Below, in pieces: positions 21,747 through 33,435 of a stretch of 64,000 nucleotides of DNA. The first letter of the stretch is position 1; every line of letters starts with the position of its first letter. Both the position numbers and the translations under genes were made by a program. The stretch is from Fremontodendron californicum (Eukaryota > Streptophyta > Magnoliopsida > Malvales > Malvaceae), in the NCBI GenBank assembly GCA_030761205.1, contig JAULJL010000002.1, positions 22,857,010-22,921,009 on the forward strand, given 5' to 3'. The notes below the pieces were generated by a model. The model saw only the letters and a program-made list of their open reading frames with translations, was not told the origin of the DNA and ran no database searches.

Positions 21747-22393
21747 TGGAAAGCACTTCGTCCCAGCGCATTAAAAAAATTTGTGTCTTTGGAGGTGCTT
21801 ATCCAGGGAAAAATAACATATTCGCTGATGAAGCCATAAGAGTTGGAGTAATACTTGCCCAACAAAAGATCCACTTGATTTATGGAGGCGGTAGTACGGG
21901 TTTAATGGGAGCAGTCGCTACAGCAGCACACGCCGGAGGAAGTCCAGTTCTAGGAATCGTGCCAAAACTATTCACAGATTTTTGTGGACCTACCGTGGGT
22001 AAGGAAATACAAGTCTGGAGTATCCCTGAACGGATAACAATCATGTACCATTCTGCCGATGCATTCATTGCCTTACCAGGAGGTCTGGGTACATTGGAAG
22101 AAATAGCTTGCGTGGCTTCTTGGTCATCTTTGGTCACAAATAAGAAACCCATTGGTTTGCTTAATATTAATGGTTATTTTAGTAATTTACTTTCATATTT
22201 AGATAATGCTGTGGATAATGGATTCATGTTTTCAGAGGCAAGGAGAACCATAATTTCTGCTACAACCATTGAAGATTTACTCAAAAAGCTACAAGCTTAT
22301 GAGTGTTTATCTGCTACGGTTGTTTCGCAAACGCTCGGAAAAAGAAAAAGAGATATGGACGAGCAAGGAGTGGATTGCACTTTGTCTTTGTAA
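21746..22393 (+). CDS. LOG-like: LOG-family protein (cytokinin riboside 5'-monophosphate phosphoribohydrolase-like) carried by element A
   Basis: LOG enzymes release active cytokinin bases from their riboside monophosphates in the cytosol. The 215 residues cover the full length of a plant LOG. The Rossmann-type start ICVFGGAYPG is followed by GGGSTGLMG at 47-55, VLGIVPK near 70, the conserved Arg in IPERI (R96), the hallmark PGGLGTLEE at 111-119 (the PGGxGTxxE motif, with catalytic-type E119), and KPIGLLNINGYF near 133-145. The usual RK pair is R-I here, a change that could affect activity. The tail has a KRKRD basic patch. Plant chromosomal LOG genes have several introns and this copy has none, so it was probably captured through RNA. 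It lies between ORF2 and the 3' LTR in the same orientation as pol, and its frame is intact. Activity is untested. Confidence 0.9.
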   Translation: MESTSSQRIKKICVFGGAYPGKNNIFADEAIRVGVILAQQKIHLIYGGGSTGLMGAVATAAHAGGSPVLGIVPKLFTDFCGPTVGKEIQVWSIPERITIMYHSADAFIALPGGLGTLEEIACVASWSSLVTNKKPIGLLNINGYFSNLLSYLDNAVDNGFMFSEARRTIISATTIEDLLKKLQAYECLSATVVSQTLGKRKRDMDEQGVDCTLSL

Positions 22394-22485
22394 CATTATC
22401 TAACATTTTGCTTGTTGTGTCTCAGTTATAATAAGTGGTTAGCAACCTCTGCAGGTAATATCTCCTAAATTCTACCTTTAAAATT

Positions 22486-22505
22486 TGACATTGGGGACAA
22501 TGTCA
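22486..22505 (+). other. Conserved hairpin in the 3' region of element A
   Basis: TGACATTG, loop GGGA, CAATGTCA: an 8-bp perfect stem. Element B has the same hairpin with a different pair (41364-41383). Confidence 0.55.
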
Positions 22506-23381
22506 TATTTTAGTAGGGGGTAAGGGACATATTTTGCTTAAAAAAAAAAAAAAAAAAAAATTGTTGTGTTTTAAGACATTTAGAAGTATTCATTCTGAAC
22601 AAGGTCTGAGTAAGGGAGACTTGAGACATACCTTGTCAGTTTGATTTAATCTTCTTCTTCAAAAAAAAACAAAAAAAAAAAAAACAAAAAAAAAAAAACA
22701 AAAAAAAAAAAGCATGTTTAGACTTAGTGTGTTTTTTTTAGTTACTTTCAATACAATGATGAGATATGAATTGCATAAGTCTAAAACAGATTTATTAGTG
22801 AGAAGATTTTCATGAGAATTGAGCTTGATGTCAACCTTTTTATGAGCCAATGTTAATATGATATGTTGATTGAGAAAGAAGCATGTTTAGACTTAATCTG
22901 ACTTGTATAATCATCTTTGTGAGTTTTTGAGCCTATAATGATTGATGCATTATACAAATCAATCTAATTTCTTTCTTGAGTGCTCTTATGATTACATGAT
23001 TCTCTAGAACTTGCTTTAAACCGTTTGAGACTATATTGATACATGTGACAACATGAATATGATAGAGGCATTAGGATTATAACCAGAGCCAAACAGCCAT
23101 CCATTATTAATGTTCTACGAGAACATCCCCACTAGTGAGCCAATTTGAGCCTACATTAAATATGATGTTTTATTGGTAACCACAACTTACACCTAGCCTA
23201 AATATGCTTATATCCTTACCCTTGTTCTAAAGATGAATTTTATATTTTGAGACATATTGCAAAAAAACAAGGGATATTTTTATTTGAAAATTTGGGTTAG
23301 AAACAAAAGATAAGTGTGGGGGAAGAAAAGAAAAGAAAAAGTCAAGAGAAAAAGAAAGGGATCATTGTCAAATACATTCCC

Positions 23382-23417
<36 letters not shown>

Positions 23418-24191
23418 CTCCTGAACTTCTAGAAAAAGATGTTACAAAGTTGGTTAGAATGATGCAAAGGCTCAACATGAATATTTAGCCTATGTTATTA
23501 TGTGCTTTATAAGAGTTTTGAGAAGTTTTATTTGTATGATCTTATTATGTCTCTAAAATCTATGAACTCTTTGGAACCTTTGTGATATCTTTATCCTTTT
23601 GTTCTTTAACCACATTATAACCCTTTGGCCCCATTACAACCTTGAATAAAGACCTCTTGATTTATGAAGTTGTATGATCTAAATAGTGGAGAATAGGTGG
23701 ACAAGCAAGCATATGGTAGAAGTGTTTTCATGAGATTGATTGAGTGTAAACACTTTACCACTACTTTAAAGAGTGAAAATCAAGAGAGTATCCCATGTGA
23801 GAAGTTGAGATTAAGTTTGAATATACACTATTTTGATTGAAATATGTTATGTTATTATTGGCTTAACTCAAACTATTTACATTCAAGCAAGATTTTTTGT
23901 GAATTTCTTTAAGCTATTGATTAGTTTTTAAGACTTGTCCAATGATTATCTCTAATTTATATTGGAAGGATTAGTTATAATTATTATTTTTAGTTTTTCT
24001 TATGTCTTCAATGTTTGTGGGTATCGTCCTAGTAAACCCTCACGAGACTAAACTCGTCCACTAGGGACACCTAGGGGTTTAAAGGCTTGTGTCACATGCT
24101 AAGTGCCACCGTGATTTCCTACGAAAATGGATTAGATTAGATTTTCTTATTTTATTTTTATTGAGTCGTTGCTAGGGACTAGCAACAATCT

Positions 24192-24204
24192 AAGTATGGG
24201 GGTG
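24192..24204 (+). promoter_or_regulatory. Polypurine tract of element A
   Basis: AAGTATGGGGGTG directly before the TGATAACTCG start of the 3' LTR. It has two T interruptions but matches the equivalent tract of element B (AAGTGTGGGGGTG, 42931-42943). Confidence 0.6.
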
Positions 24205-25656
24205 TGATAACTCGTATAATTATATAGTTTTTAGTTATGTTTTATTATTGTTTTGTGTCAAATACGAGTTATTATTGTTTAGTCTAATTGTGTTTATGAT
24301 CTTTTATATTTTTATGTAATTTGGTGTTTTTCACAAGTTTCTTTGAGTGATTTCAGATTACTAGAATTAAGGGCAAATCCAGTTCAGTTCCAGTTCCGAC
24401 ACCTTTTGCCATATCAGCTATATCTCGAGTTTCACTGAAGCAATAAGGCTGAACTTTGTATCCCTGCAAAGCTAAGAGGCATATCTATCTTTTTCATGTT
24501 TTACACTTCTTGAAACGGAGTCGTTTTCCCTAGCGAAATCGACCATCAAGTTGGCTGATGTGCAATGACGTCTGTTCTGCACCGTTTTGGTATTTTGACC
24601 ATATCTTCCGATCCACGTGCGCAAATGATCTGATTCCAACGGCTATGGATCCGTAACTGATAGGGGTATATTTTTCTAGAAGACCATTTTATCAGATCGA
24701 GCCTCCAACATTGACAAAATCGACCATCAAGCTGGCTGATCAGAATTGTCATACAATATGACGAAAATTGTTAGAAAAATGCACCCACCTATTATACCTA
24801 CCTTTGAAATTTGTAAAGCTTGTCTCTTGTCATTTAGCCCTCCAAAATGTGTATAAATAGAGGGCCTTGGATGAGTATTGGGATACATTATACATTGGTA
24901 GGATATTAGCCTTTGTAGTAAAATTCTCTAAGTTTTCTTCTTCTTTCCTTTCTCTAGTTTTCTTTTTCTTTATTTTTCTTTTCATTTTCTTCATATCTAG
25001 TATGTGTTGCTAATCATATTGTTGAGGTGATGAGGTGAAGCTCTTGGTAAATGCTAAGGTTAGTCTCTTAAACATGAGCTAAAATGAATCATCATTTATA
25101 AACACTAGTATAGATAATATTTTCTTTTGGTTTAAAATCATACTTGCAAAGTAGAGATCTTGATTCATTATTGACAATGAAAATGGCACAGTAAATGCTT
25201 GGTTTCATAACCTTGATTTGTTGTAGACATATACCTTGGCATAAGGAATGCTTGGACTCTTTTTATGAGTTTTGAGGATACCAAATGAACATAATATCAT
25301 ATGCTATGGACGTTGGACAATTTGGACTGAATTGCTAAACCTTCCGATTGGAATCTCCCTTATGTGTGAATTTCAATTGTGTAATAAAACAAGATTAATC
25401 TTAGCATAACACCAAGAGTGGATTCTCTAACCTCAACATCTTTTCTTATTGTTTTTTTTTTATATCTTGTTTAATTGCTTTTATGTTATTTTGTTTATTT
25501 TGTTCTCTAATATCTTGTTTACTTTCTTTTTCTTATATATTTATAAACTTATACTTACTAATACGCTTCCCTGTGGTTCGACCTCGGACACCCGAGAATT
25601 TATTACTTGAACATAATCTGCACTTGGGTTTACAACTCTTAATTGAGTTTCCATCA
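24205..25656 (+). repeat. 3' LTR of element A
   Basis: Same length and apparently the same sequence as the 5' LTR. It is preceded by AAGTATGGGGGTG and followed by the CATGT duplication. Confidence 0.93.
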
Positions 25657-26384
25657 CATGTCATAAATAATATGGCCTAGACCTAACATGAACTTGCATG
25701 GCATTTAATGTAACCTAGACCTAAGACATGCATGGCATTTTCACAAACACAAGGCATGCTTAATTCAAAAATCCAACCAAATATCATGCAAATGCAAAAA
25801 CCTAACAACTAGCATGACAAAAATACAACACACAATCCAAAACACATGGAGTAGCCAAATGGCCCCAAGCTCCAAGAAGCATGGCATTTTCACAAACACT
25901 TGGTATGCTAGCATGAAAAACTAAGTCATAACACAAAAATCACACAAGCATTTTCACAAACACCTAATATACCAAATCTAAAACATGCTCACTAAGATAT
26001 AAAACAAGAATCATGCAAAGAATCACACAAGCATTTTCACAAACACTTAATATGCTAACTCTAAAACATGCTCAAATTTAAACAACATGAAAACAGAAAA
26101 TTAAAAATGCAAAAACATGATATCTAAGACATAAATGGCAACAAACAAAGCAACCAAATTAAATATAACTTAAGAACATGAAATAACATAATATTTAAAA
26201 CATCAAAAATAAAGAAAATAGCATAAACAATATGGTAAAATGAATCAAAAACAACAACTTAAAATAAATAATGTAGGCCATTTGGCCATGGTGAGTTTAT
26301 TGTAAAAACAAAATGTAAGAAAAATATACTTAAGAAAGGAAATGAAGGAAGAACAAGAAACATTATTTTAAAATGAAAACTCAC

Positions 26385-26572
26385 CAAGTAGCTTTTGAAC
26401 GGATTAAGCTATAAACCCTCAGAGTAGCTTTTGAACGACTTAAGCCACAAACCCTCTCACATGTAGCTTTTGAACGGATTAAGCTATAAACCCTCAGAGT
26501 AGCTTTTGAACGGATTAAGCTACAAACCCTAAGAGTAGCTTTTGAACGGATTAAGCTACAAACCCTCTCAAC
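26385..26572. repeat. Minisatellite, five units of 36-42 bp
   Basis: Repeats of GTAGCTTTTGAACGGATTAA plus AAACCCT. In element orientation it lies just downstream of the TATA box, so it would be in the transcript leader. The - strand is open and encodes a repeated SLIRSKATLRV-like peptide. Confidence 0.85.
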
Positions 26573-27089
26573 AAAAACACTATGACTCACCACCCGGATA
26601 ATCCTAATACAAGTGTATAGACTATCTCACAAGGGGTAGTGGGTGGTCTCAACCAAAGGCCAAGACTCCTTATTTATAAGGTGAGCACCTCCTTGGCTTG
26701 ACATTACAAAGGGATGTGGGATTGGGACTTAGGCTCAAAAATGAAAATCTCTAACTTAACTCTTGATTTTTAATCACTTGATTGAAAAAATCCTAAGCTT
26801 CCTCCTTCCTTTGGGCTTGGGCTGGCCAGCACTTCTCTTTTCCAGCCCAGCTCTGATTTTTGAAAGGCCAAAGAAGCCCTTTTCGGTTGCTTGGGTGAAA
26901 CGACCATTTTGCCCCCCGGATGCAAAATAAATATCAAACGGGCTCCAAATTCAATTTTTCTTTTTTTAATACTTCCAAAATAATAAAATATTGAGTTCTG
27001 GAAGTTTTCAAAATTATCCGAGTCCGTTTGCTATTTATTTGGATTTTTTCTTCCCAAAATGTCCTTTTATGCCCCTACTTTTTACCATT

Positions 27090-27700
27090 TTTTAAATGAG
27101 CTCCAAATCAAGATTTTTCTTCACCAATCTCTTCAAAATAATTAAAAAGTGTGATCTGGAAGTTTTCATAATTTTTGGAGCTAATTTGGTATTTTTTTCG
27201 GGATTTATCGGCTTGAATTACTGCATAGGAGGCTCGGGATTTAGCCATTTTGCAAACGAACTCGGAATCAAGATTTTCTTTCGCCAATCTCTTTCAAATA
27301 ATTTAAAAATGAGATCTGAAAAATTTCAAAAGATTTGGATCCCATTTGCTATTTTTCCGGGATTTATCTTTTTGAATTATTGCATAGAAGCCCGGGATTT
27401 GGCCATTTTGCAAACGAACTCGGAATCAAGATTTTCTTTCGCCAATCTCTTCCAAACAATTTAAAAATGAGATCTGCAAATTTTCAAAAGATTTGGAGCT
27501 CATTTGCTATTTTTCCGGGATTTTCCTTTTTGAATTACTACATAAGAAGCCCGGGATTTGGCCATTTTGCAACCGAACTCCGAATCAAGATTTTCTTTTA
27601 CCAATCTCTTCCAAATGATTTAAGAATGAGATTGACAAATTTTTCAGAATTTTCGGAGTCCATTTGCTATTTTTCCCAAATTTTTCCAATTTTGCCCCTT
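27090..27700. repeat. Tandem units of about 155 bp in U3 of the giant LTR
   Basis: Four to five diverged units, each with a version of CAAGATTTTCTTTCGCCAAT followed by ATTTAAAAATGAGATCTG and a TTTGCTATTTTTCCGGGATT segment. The counterparts are at 48965-49580 and, in the opposite orientation and more diverged, at about 61130-61700. Just beyond are several GTTGACTTTTT repeats (28150-28225). Confidence 0.7.
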
Positions 27701-28354
27701 TAACCTCCGAAACTCGGTTTTGCTCAAAACAAGTCCGATTTTCAGATTTTCTTCAATCTGAGCCTTGGGCCATCCTTTTTAATCATTCCTCATCCATTGG
27801 GGGCTTTGGTCTTACCAAGTCGGGCCATTTCTGTGATTCTTCCCGATTTCACTGAAATCCACTAAAAACCCTAATTCTCGGTTTTCTCCCAGATTGACTT
27901 TTCTTTCGGTTTTTCTTGCAAGTGACTTCTCCATTACCCGTAGTCAGTGCTTATATTTCATTTGGAACCTTTAATTTCGACCAGTTTGATCATTTAAGCA
28001 CTTTTCCCCAAATTTCTCGGATTAGGGTTTCTTTTCTACTGAACCTCCAAATCCCAACTTCCGAACTCCATATCTTTCAATGTAGACCTCGGATTATCAA
28101 AATTCTTTCTCCATTTTTCAATTGAACTTAAAATCTTGATTTTGAAAGTGGGTTGACTTTTTCAGTAGTTGACATTCTGGGGTTGACTTTTTCGGGGTTG
28201 ACTTTTTTTCAAGTTTGACTTTTTGTGCTCGCCCTTTTAAACTAAGTCTCGGATTCTCACCTGCAAAATGAAAACAGTCCTTTTATACTTGGAAACATCA
28301 ATATGGGAAGAAAACATACCTGTTTAGTGGTCGGGACAAAATTAGGTGTCTACA

Positions 28355-28367
28355 ACTGCCCCTCTTT
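28355..28367 (-). promoter_or_regulatory. Polypurine tract of the giant element
   Basis: Reads AAAGAGGGGCAGT on the - strand, directly against the TGTAGACACC start of the 3' LTR. The position and purine run fit plus-strand priming. Confidence 0.7.
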
Positions 28368-28669
28368 GGCTATTGCTGAGAATCAGGATTCAGGCACAGA
28401 TAAACCAACACTAATTTTGTACGGTCAGTGAAATCACATGTGGAGGAAAGGAAAGGGGTTTTCTTTTTCATTTTTCATTTTTTTCATTTTTTTTTCATTT
28501 TTCCTATTTTCTTTTTTTCAATTTTTTTCATCATTTTTTTTATTTTTTTAATTTAATTTTTGTTTTAATTTTTTTTTTTTTAAAAAAAAAACAGTAAATT
28601 GAAGATTTGTCTTTAAATTGAATTCCCTACCTAATCAAGGCTCGATTCGTCTTAAGGAAACGAAATCGA

Positions 28670-29345
28670 TTTGCAAGAAAGGAAATGACCTCGACGATGG
28701 TCTCGGGGCCTTAACCTGTCTTGTTCTCAGCTGTGTTTAAAATTCTGGATATCTCCTCCAGAAGCTTCGACTATCACCACCAAAGTCTTGCTCATTTTTA
28801 AAACTGTAAAAAAATTCTCGGTATCACCTCCAGAAGCTTCAGCTATCGCCACCAAAGACTTTTTACCTTTTCAAAGGATTTTAAAACTCTGGATATCTCC
28901 ACCAGAGGCTTCAGCTATCACCACCGAAGACTTGTTCATAATAATAATAAAAAAAGTACCTCGACGATGATCTCGGGGCTCGACTCATCTTAAGAAAACG
29001 AATTCGATTTGCAAGAAAGGAATTTACCTCGACGATGGTCTCGGGGCCTTAACCTGTCTTGTTCTCAGCTGTGTTTAAAATTCTGGATATCTCCTCCAGA
29101 AGCTTCGGCTATCACCACCAAAGTCTTGCTCATTTTTTAAAACTGTAAAAAAATTCTGGGTATCACCTCCAGAAGCTTCAGCTATCACCACCGAAGACTT
29201 TTAACTTTTTCAAAGGATTTTAAAACTCTGGATATCTCCACCAGAGGCTTCAGCTATCACCACCGAAGACTTGTTCATAATAATAATAAAAAAAAGTACC
29301 TCGACGATGATCTCGGGGCTCGACTCGTCTTAAGAAAACGAATTC
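28670..29345. repeat. Two tandem copies of a unit of about 340 bp
   Basis: The segment with CTCGACGATGGTCTCGGGG and CTGGATATCTCCTCCAGAAG recurs about 340 bp later (28733 against 29072; 28962 against 29303). It lies in the 3' untranslated part of the giant element and shares submotifs with the 180-bp array that follows. Confidence 0.75.
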
Positions 29346-29564
29346 GATTTGCAAGAAAGGTTTAAGAGATGATGCAAATGCTTCATGATGCAAATGCAAA
29401 TGTCTTTTGTTGATGCAAACGCTTCTTGATGTAGATGCAAATGACTTAGATTGGTGCAAATGTCTTTGATGCAAATGTAAATGACTTGATTTGATGCAAA
29501 CTTTCTTGATGCAGATTTAACTAACTTAGATTGATGCAAATGCTTCTTGATGTAGATGCACATG

Positions 29565-30625
29565 TTGAAAAAATTCTGGATAACTCCTTCAAAAGAAGAT
29601 TTCTCATTTTTCAAAATTATAAAACCCTGGATATCTCCACCAGAGGCTTCAGCTATCACCACCGAAGACTTCTTCATTTTTAAAACTGTAAAATTCTGGA
29701 TATCCCCACCAGAAGCTTTGGCTATCACCACCAAAGACTTGCTCAATATAAAATTCTAGATAACTCATCTAGAAGAAGATTTCTCAAGTTTCAAAATTAT
29801 AAAACCCTGGATATCTCCACCAGAGGCTTCAGCTATCACCACCGAAGACTTATTCACTTTTAAAACTGCAAAATTCTGGATATCACCACCAGAAGCTTTG
29901 GCCATCACCACCAAATACTTGCTCATTGTAAAATTCTGGGTAACTCCTTCAGAATAAAATTTCTCATTTTTCAAAATTATAAAACCCTGGATATCTCCAC
30001 CAGAGGCTTCAACTATCACCACTGAAGACTTGTTCATTTTTAAAACTGCAAAATTCTGGATATCCCCACCAGAAGCTTTGGCTATCACCACCAAAGACTT
30101 GCTCAATATAAAATTCTAGATAACTCATCTAGAAGAAGATTTCTCATGTTTCAAAATTATAAAACCCTGGATATCTCCACCAGAGGCTTCAGCTATCACC
30201 ACCGAAGACTTATTCACTTTTAAAACTGCAAAATTCTGGATATCACCACCAGAAGCTTTGGCTATCACCACCAAATACTTGCTCATTGTAAAATTCTGGG
30301 TAACTCCTTCAGAATAAAATTTCTCATTTTTCAAAATTATAAAACCCTGGATATCTCCACTAGAGGCTTCAGCTATCACCACCGAAGACTTGTTCACTTT
30401 TAAAACTGTAAAATTCTGGATATCCCCACCAGAAGCTTTGGCTATCACCACCAAAGACTTGCTCATTGTAAAATTCTGGGTAACTCCTTCAGAATAAAAT
30501 TTCTCATGTTTTAAAATTATAAAACCTGGATATCTCCACCAGAGGCTTCAGCTATCACCACCGAAGACTTGTTCACTTTTAAAATTGTAAAATTCTGGAT
30601 ATCCCCACCAGAAGCTTTGAGAAAT
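29565..30625 (-). repeat. 180-bp tandem array, about 5.8 copies, open on the - strand
   Basis: Landmarks such as GTAACTCCTTCAGAATAAAA recur at 180-bp steps (about 29940, 30300, 30480, with variants at 29580, 29760 and 30120). Each unit holds two related subrepeats, one with GCTTCAGCTATCACCACCGA and one with GCTTTGGCTATCACCACCAA. On the - strand, frames at 29765-30106 and 30125-30466 encode repeats of the type VVIAEASGGDIQGFIILK. No function is claimed. Confidence 0.85.
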
Positions 30626-30639
30626 GATGCAGATGCACA

Positions 30640-33430
30640 TGTCTTTTAACAAGGTGCTCATGCTTGATGGTGCAAATGTAAAATATTTCTTAGTGCAAAT
30701 GCAAATGGCCTGGATTGATGCCCATGTTTCATGATGCAGATGCCCCTACTAATTGTGTTCATGTAACTGGTTTATGAATGGTGTAACTACAATTACCACA
30801 CAATAATGAAATGCAATGATTCTAGAAATGATGCAATTGCTTGAGATGACACAAATGCGAATTCCATGAAGAATGTAAATGTAAAGGTAAAATGCAGATG
30901 CTTATGGAATAATGCCAATGCAAATACCCATGAATGATGCAAATGCTTGCCGACACTGTGCAGATGCAAAAGCTCGATAAAGAGATGAGTGCTCATGAGT
31001 GATGTAAATGCCCCCGGTTGTTTTTCTAGACTTTGGCTTAGCCTTTCAAATTCATTTTTCCTCTTCAAATCAGAGTATACCTTCAATTCATTTTGGCTAT
31101 TCTCTTTGCCCCAAAAGTTTTCAAACTTTCATCAATAGAGATCTGAACTGAGTTCGATTTCTTCTTCTCATATCTGGAAGTCAGGACCTATTCTGGCAAT
31201 TCTATACCTTTGAATTAGAAAAATCCTTATCTCATGTCAACATCAAAATGGGTATTTCAAAAATATATTTATTTGTTTTCTTATTTTGAAAACTTCTGAA
31301 CAAAAAATATTAACCCCACAATGTGTGATGTACAAATCTTTTGAAGACTGATGATCATTGTTAGAAATTTCTCTAAGTATCAATCTGTTTTTTTTTTTTT
31401 TCAACTGGGATTGGCAAGGCTTGGTATAACAAGATTCTGGCTTTTCCAGGAAAACTTCATGACAAAAATGTATATCCCTTCTAGGCTCACAAATGGAACA
31501 GTTTTTATAAATCATGAATTCATTGAGAACCAAACAAATTCAACATTCTTTTAGTTTCCATATCAAGGCATTTTGACAAGCGTCAAGATTGGCTGGGATG
31601 TTTAAACTGGAAAGTTGATTTTGGAGGAAAAAAGTTTCAGTTTTTGAAGACAATCTTCTGAATGAGAACTGACAATTTGGGGGGTTCAGGAATTCCTAGA
31701 TGTTCCTCGATGACCACTCCTTTAATAAGATCTTTTCTTTTGGGGTATTGGCACTATCATAGATGGCATCAAAAATTTCCAAATTTACTCTAGACCGCCC
31801 ATTTTTGGGTTTTCGCCCTAGAGTCCCATTCTTTCCATTTTTTTTTTGTTTTTTTTTTTGTTCATTGTTTTACCATGCACTTGAGAATTCTAAATTCTTC
31901 CTTAGTGAAATGATAATTCGATGAAATGGGATAAAATCTGAGGAAAAACCTTTCAAATTAAATATTCATGCTTGATCAAAATGGACTTTTAAAGCATATA
32001 ATGTAGGCCATAGCTCAGGGTTCAGAAAGAAAGGATAAATAGGCCCAAAATATGTGTTTGAGGGTAATCAGATCAAGGATCATTTCTTGAGGAGGATTCT
32101 CTTTGAAGCATTTGTCCCTTCTTGGATATTTCTTTCCTTTTGACTTTTGTGTCTTTATTTCCTCGTTCTTGGCTTTCAATTTGCCATGTCTTTCACACAT
32201 TTTGTTTTCTTTTTTATTGTGTTTTTTTTTTCTTGGCTTTTATTTCGCCATCTTTTCCTCTTCTTTTTTCTTTGACAGATTGCGCCCGTATTTATTCGGG
32301 GCTCCATTTGCTTTGTGTCTATCCTTGAGCTGTCACTCATTTCTCAATGATCTTTGAAAAGACCTTTCCTCGCATTTGCCCCCCAGTGTAGAGGGTAATC
32401 CTTGATCAGGGTTCAAAGAAGAAAGAATTCTTTTGGCTCAAAAGGGGTGACTATGGATAATAAATTTTTTTTTTGGAAAGGGATATGAAAGATGGCCATT
32501 TCTCATGTCAAGCACAAATATTCACATTGAAAAGCAATCCCCAGGGGAAATAGATATTCAGAATTTCATTTTGCACTTTGGAATCATCCGAATTCTCACA
32601 TGCATGATATCACAATTTTTTTTTTCGTCGCATCCCCCCAATGATTCATGCATTAGCCCATCCTTCTTTACCATGTGTCCATCATTTCCATATATGATGC
32701 CCCAATTTGATTAACCATGAGAATCTGTATCAACGAGGAACATAGCAAGTCTAGGTCTATTTTGAAAAGGCTGAGTTTCCAATCTGAGTTTTTTTTTTTT
32801 GAAGAGATACGGAAAATATGACCCAAAAACGGGTTTTCTCTGGGACAAGGGATAATCTAGTTTAATCATTGTGCCCCAGGATATCAATCATGAAGTGATG
32901 TTTGGGCAATTAGTGTTTTGTGGTTATTGGGAAAGGTCATGAATGGTTTTAGCACAATCTTGACACACACCAAATTATCAAAATCTAGACTCTTGAAAGA
33001 ATGTCTCATTTGTTTGATTTTCAAGGAATTCGAAAAATTTCAAAAAGTTCGTTCCTTTGTTCATAGCCTAGACTAGGATTTACATCATTCCTTATTCTGC
33101 AATGACAATACTTCTATGAAGTCAAATCATTCATATCCCTTGAAGCATTAGGTCTTTCAAGTGCTCTTGGTTTAAGAGATTTAGGCTTAGGAAAACCTGA
33201 AGAGAATGGAGAAGGTATTGGGTCATTTGTAACACTGATCATCAATCTTCTCGAGACTATCCATCACTAAAAATTCCTTAATGCTTGTTTTTGCAAATTC
33301 AAGTTATTGTTGAAACACAACAAACACAAAGCATTTAAAATTCAAAATTCATTTAATTCATGTAGATGTTAACATGAGACAAGTGCTTTTATCATCACAG
33401 TGTATAGAACTACATGCGTCAAAAACCTAA
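30640..33430. other. Non-coding 3' internal region of the giant element
   Basis: Between the tandem array and the gag stop (gag-downstream in element orientation). It contains dispersed GATGCAAATG motifs (29360-30990) and T-rich tracts but no recognisable protease, RT, RNase H or integrase motif on either strand. Confidence 0.5.
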
Positions 33431-33435
33431 TATGA

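Larger units (their letters stand above)
22394..24204 (+). other. 3' non-coding region of element A
   Basis: 1.8 kb between LOG and the 3' LTR, mostly shared with element B (41015-42943). It contains A-rich tracts (22541-22560, 22662-22711, 23387-23413), a conserved hairpin at 22486-22505, and repeated G-rich tracts: AGTAGGGGGTAAGGG (22512), AAGTGTGGGGGAAG (23312) and AAGTATGGGGGTG against the LTR (24192-24204). The last is the expected polypurine tract. No ORF of note. Confidence 0.7.
13728..25656 (+). mobile_element. Element A: apparently complete Athila-type LTR retrotransposon with two cargo ORFs (11,929 bp)
   Basis: LTRs 13728-15179 and 24205-25656 are each 1452 bp, start TGATAACTCG and end TTTCCATCA. 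I saw no difference between them by eye. The target duplication CATGT is at 13723-13727 and 25657-25661. A tRNA-Asp primer site follows the 5' LTR, and a G-rich tract precedes the 3' LTR. Gag-pol is one open frame, followed by a 178-codon ORF (20839-21375) and a LOG-family ORF (21746-22393). It inserted into the 3' LTR of the giant element. Everything visible suggests a recent insertion that may still be active. Confidence 0.93.
11540..28354 (-). repeat. 3' LTR of the giant element (4881 bp once element A is removed)
   Basis: Matches 45354-50230 nearly base for base, with scattered single differences and small length changes in homopolymers. The continuous parts are 11540-13727 and 25662-28354. 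Element A plus its duplicated CATGT interrupts it. It contains a TATA box on the - strand at 26671-26678 and the three tandem arrays listed separately. Confidence 0.88.

Noticed and set aside
29765..30466. Repeat-peptide frames in the 180-bp array as a real protein gene
   Set aside because: Units are multiples of three, so frames stay open by construction. No good start context and no known domain; kept as a repeat observation only.
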